A DNA stretch of 64,000 bases from Monodelphis domestica. Taxonomy: Eukaryota > Chordata > Mammalia > Didelphimorphia > Didelphidae. The stretch's first letter is position 1. Each line of letters opens with the position of its first letter. Position numbers and translations under genes: made by a program. The stretch covers positions 15,277,255 through 15,341,254 of the forward strand of contig NC_077232.1 in the NCBI RefSeq assembly GCF_027887165.1. Reading direction: 5' to 3'. Positions 61,151-64,000 of the stretch are shown here, piece after piece. Under the pieces are notes generated by a model, which saw nothing but the letters and a program-made list of their open reading frames with translations, was not told where the DNA came from and made no database searches.

Positions 61151-63073
61151 TGTTATCATACTAAGCTTACTTTTCCAACCCTCTTTCTGAGCAAATTCCT
61201 TCTATCTTCTCTACTACTGAGCATAATTTTTGAGAATTATAGAAATGCTCTTTCCATGTAGGCATATAAATATTTTTACTCTAATGAGTCCTTTAAATTT
61301 TCTCTTTCCTATTTACTTTTGGGGGCTTTTCTTGTGTCTCATATTTGCTCTTCAAAAATGTTTTAGGTCTGTATTATTTCTCAGGAATGCTTGGAAATCT
61401 TCTATCTTATTGAATGACCATCTTTTCCCCTGAAAGTATATGCTTACTTTTGCTGGCTAGGTGACTCTAGTTTGTAAACAAAAATCTTTTGCCTTCCTGA
61501 ATATCATATTCCAAGTCTTACAATCACTTAATATAGAAGCTACCAGGTCCTGAGTGAACCTGATTGTAGCTCTATGGTATTTGAATGCTTTCTTTCTGGC
61601 TGTTTGGAGTATTCTTTCCTTGGATGAGAGGCCCTTGAATATAGCTAATATATTCTTGGAATTTGTTATTTGAGGATTTCTTTCTGGAGGTGATCTGTGA
61701 ATTCTTTCAATTTAAATTTCATTTTTTTCAAGGATCTCTGGGCACTTATCTTTAATAATTTCTTGTAACATGAAATCCAAGGTTTTTTTTTTTTCTTCAT
61801 CATGGTTTCTGGTACTCAAATAATTCTTAGATTGTCTCTACTAGATCTAATTTCTATGTTAGTTGTTTTTTCAATTAGGTATTTCATGCTTCCCTCTTTT
61901 TTTTCATTCTTTTGATTCTGCTTTATGGTTTCTTGATTTCTCATGAAATCATTAGTTTCTAGATGATTAATTTTGATTTTTAAGAACTAGTTTTCCTCCA
62001 TCAGGTTTTAGTTCTCCTTATTCAATTGGCCCATTTCTTCTTCTATCATTTCATTTCTCCACTTTTCCTCTACCTCACTTAATTGATTTTTGAAGTCTAT
62101 TTTGAGCTCTTCCAGACTCTGTGTCCAATGCATATTTTTTTGGTCTTTGAGTTCTGTGTCTGTACCTTGCTCTTTATCTTCAAAAAAAAATTCTTTAGAG
62201 TTAGGTGCATTTTTTGGTTGCTTGCTTATTTTTCCTATTTAATTATAGGTAATCTCTGTTTACTGGGAAGTGTAAAAAATAGACTCGAATACAGGACTAC
62301 AATCCCCATGAGCCTTTGCTCCACTTCCCCAGAATGCCTTGTAATCTCACCTGGGCCGAGATCGAGAAGATATTTAAGCAAAGGCTTTTGAAGGGCTCGC
62401 CCCTTTTTGGACTTCCGTTTTTGGAGCAGAGGCATCTCTTCCATGATGTGAGGTTATTTTGTCTAGGCCTCTGGCCTAGGCACATGTTTCTTACGTGTAT
62501 ATTCTTAATCTTTAACCTTTAATAAACCTCTAAAAAATATAATACTCCTTGCAGAGAGAAACTAATTTCTACCTGCCTCAGTCTCCCCCTCTCCCCTAAA
62601 TTTTAATCTTTACAGTTTTTGGCGACCACTAGATTGGATGAGAACTTCTCAAAAAATGTTTTTAGCCTAGAGAATTTTTTTAAAGCCACGATTCTCCAAG
62701 ATACTCTTTAGAAAACCATCTTGATCGGCTCCTGTTTCTGCTCCTGGCCTCTCACCTGGTGCCCGAGCTGCGCTCCGGCTCCCGGCCCGACCCACCCCGG
62801 CGGTCTGTCTCTCACCCATCTGGCCTCCGACCCAGACGGCTCATCACCCAGATCCTCGGAGCAGATTGCTGAGGACTCATTGCGACCAGCTGGTAACAGT
62901 ATTGGCCACGTGGGCGGAGGGGAGAGACCAGAGGGAAAAGAGACCGGGCAATTTTCCCTTAGGCTAAGCCTCCACGTGGCTGGGGGTATTGGCCACAGGG
63001 GGATCAGAGAGGGGAAAGACAGAAAAGACTAAGAGATCAGAAACAGACTTTTCAAACAGAAACCTAAAAAGCA

Positions 63074-63346
63074 ATGGGCTGTTTAAAAGGATTTTTGACT
63101 CTTCTGGCAATTTCATTGATTTTGCCTGCCTGTCTGGGAGCAGACTCAGCCCAAAGATTCAACTTTAACTTTGGGGAGGAAAATGGGTGGCCCAGCGAAC
63201 TGGAAGCCAAGCCCAGAGACGGGAGGTCTCTAGTTAAAGTCTGGCCTCCGATGCTTCCCAGCTATGGGGCCCTGGACGGATCCCTTGAACCCCATAGCCT
63301 AGCCTTTACTACTCTACCTTCGGACAATAGACATTTAAATGGATAA
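63074..63346 (+). CDS. Short secreted-type frame in an LTR element; SINE-encoded C-terminus
   Basis: 90 codons. Residues 1-22 (MGCLKGFLTLLAISLILPACLG) look like a classical signal peptide, with a likely cut before ADSAQ. From about residue 36 the codons lie in the embedded MON1-type SINE, read in its sense direction. In the sister element (about 57,635) a related start, 'YLKGCFFITALILSF', is visible. It could be the leader of a lost envelope gene or chance. No function is claimed, and expression is unknown. Confidence 0.35.
   Translation: MGCLKGFLTLLAISLILPACLGADSAQRFNFNFGEENGWPSELEAKPRDGRSLVKVWPPMLPSYGALDGSLEPHSLAFTTLPSDNRHLNG
63180..63345 (+). mobile_element. MON1-type SINE inside the second LTR element
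   Basis: 'gggtggcccagcgaactgga', 'agagacgggaggtctctagt' and 'ccagctatggggccctggac' follow the SINE consensus seen at 36,770. It sits at the same relative place as the SINE in the first element. Confidence 0.8.
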
Positions 63347-64000
63347 TTAAAAACAAACAAACAAGAAAAAACAACCCAAGGAACTTTGAAGAGACTAAAG
63401 GCTCTAAGGCATTTCAGACTCCAATGGTTTATTAAAAAATCTCTGTATTCTATTGCATTTTTTGTTTAAGGTTTAACTTTGTGATTTTAAGTTCATATAT
63501 TACTGGATTGAATATTATTCTGTGAACTGAAGGTTGATTGAATTTATTTTGAATGTACTGAGTTTTGAAATTCTGTTGTTTTCCCCCTATAACTGTGTTG
63601 AAAAAATATTATTGTGAATAAGCCCATATATGAAAAAACAGCTTTTTTCTATTTTGCTGAGGATAGATGGACTTCAGAACTAGTTATAATTGTATTAACA
63701 ACCTTTGGAATTTTAATGTGCTAAATACCTCAAATGATTTGATTTTAAGGGTTTTTTAAATATGATTTTGGAATTTTTTTTAACAGTCTGGTTATTTTTG
63801 CCTGCCCCTACCACGAGGTAAGGCCCATTCTAGTAGCTGAAGTGAAATGTATTTTATAACCCCCAACCTTCCCACATGGGAATGGAAGTTGGGCAGTTAA
63901 TTTCAGGGCATTTGTACCCTTGGGAAAAGCCTCCAAAAGGAGCACCCTTTATTTATACTCTTCAGCTCACTACTTTACTTGCACCAGAATGATATATAGA

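Larger units (their letters stand above)
56758..62270 (-). mobile_element. Half-L1-like element of unit C, split by an LTR element
   Basis: 56,758-56,918 matches 7,960-8,112 and 61,151-62,270 matches 8,113-9,225, so the original element is cut at one point by the LTR element 56,919-61,150. A second LTR element begins at 62,271 where the 5' UTR would continue. The ORF1 start (about 62,225-61,990 on the minus strand) keeps the same residues as the unit A copy. Confidence 0.7.
46755..64000. repeat. Tandem-duplication unit C of the OR locus
   Basis: 46,760-48,340 matches the 3' flank of OR copy 1. 48,341-49,345 is OR copy 2. 49,346-51,380 is the upstream flank. From 50,970 on it matches unit A from its first base through the half-L1 (7,855-9,220 matching 56,758-62,270), with inserted elements between. 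It lacks the material equivalent to about 3,635-6,510 and 7,040-7,950 of unit A. Confidence 0.82.
62271..64000 (+). mobile_element. Second LTR element of the same family, running off the window
   Basis: 5' LTR 62,271-62,614 (344 bp, tgtaaaaaat to tctttaca, with an AATAAA signal near 62,520). Then 'ggcgaccactagattggatg', which corresponds to 'gcaaccacaagattggatga' in the first element. A GC-richer leader follows, then a 90-codon frame (63,074-63,346), an embedded SINE (63,180-63,345), and an interior similar to 57,920-58,570. The 3' part lies outside. It is less diverged in the leader than the first element, so perhaps younger. Confidence 0.8.

Noticed and set aside
62721-63032. 103-codon GC-rich frame as a possible gene
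   Set aside because: It lies in the leader of the LTR element, has no recognisable domain, and the sister element does not keep an equivalent protein.

Overview
This window is AT-rich mammalian DNA, almost certainly from a marsupial. It carries only two intact host genes, both olfactory receptors (ORs), in a dense bed of transposable elements. The marsupial call rests on the repeat set: tRNA-derived SINEs of the MON1/MAR1 type, old MIR (CORE-SINE) copies, L1s and half-L1-like elements with marsupial-style ORF1/ORF2, and a LINE with a partner SINE that shares its 3' tail. I cannot name the species from sequence alone.

The main architecture is a tandemly duplicated OR locus, with gene orientation leftward. 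Unit A (about 1-10,770) holds only the upstream flank of a gene lying beyond the left edge. Unit B (about 10,770-27,570) carries OR copy 1 at 13,202-14,176 (-). Two partial units without an OR follow: D (about 29,250-32,415) and E (about 38,180-41,790). Unit C (about 46,755 to past the right edge) carries OR copy 2 at 48,341-49,345 (-). The two ORs are about 85% identical by eye, look like family 14 (class II) receptors, and each has a clean splice acceptor about 32 nt before its ATG.

Because the units are paralogous, many insertions have their empty site preserved in another unit. Examples are a solo LTR at 4,401-5,088 (empty in B), a GC-rich SINE at 53,138-53,700 (empty in A), a LINE at 54,886-56,757 whose reverse-transcriptase frame is open for 481 codons, and an LTR element at 56,919-61,150 (empty in A). 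Other structures are an L1 inserted in an L1 with a twin-priming inversion (41,795-46,740), a class II solo LTR with 6-bp target duplication inside an L1 (27,822-28,810), and remnants of a class I retrovirus (about 33,400-36,058).

The most unusual item is a family of apparently non-autonomous LTR elements (56,919-61,150 and 62,271 to the window end). Their interior shows no gag or pol but carries the same SINE at the same place in both copies, just after a short signal-peptide-like reading frame. The 33-36 kb remnant shares their 3' interior and ties them to a class I retroviral lineage.

All homology statements are by-eye comparisons inside the window or family recognition; no database search was run.
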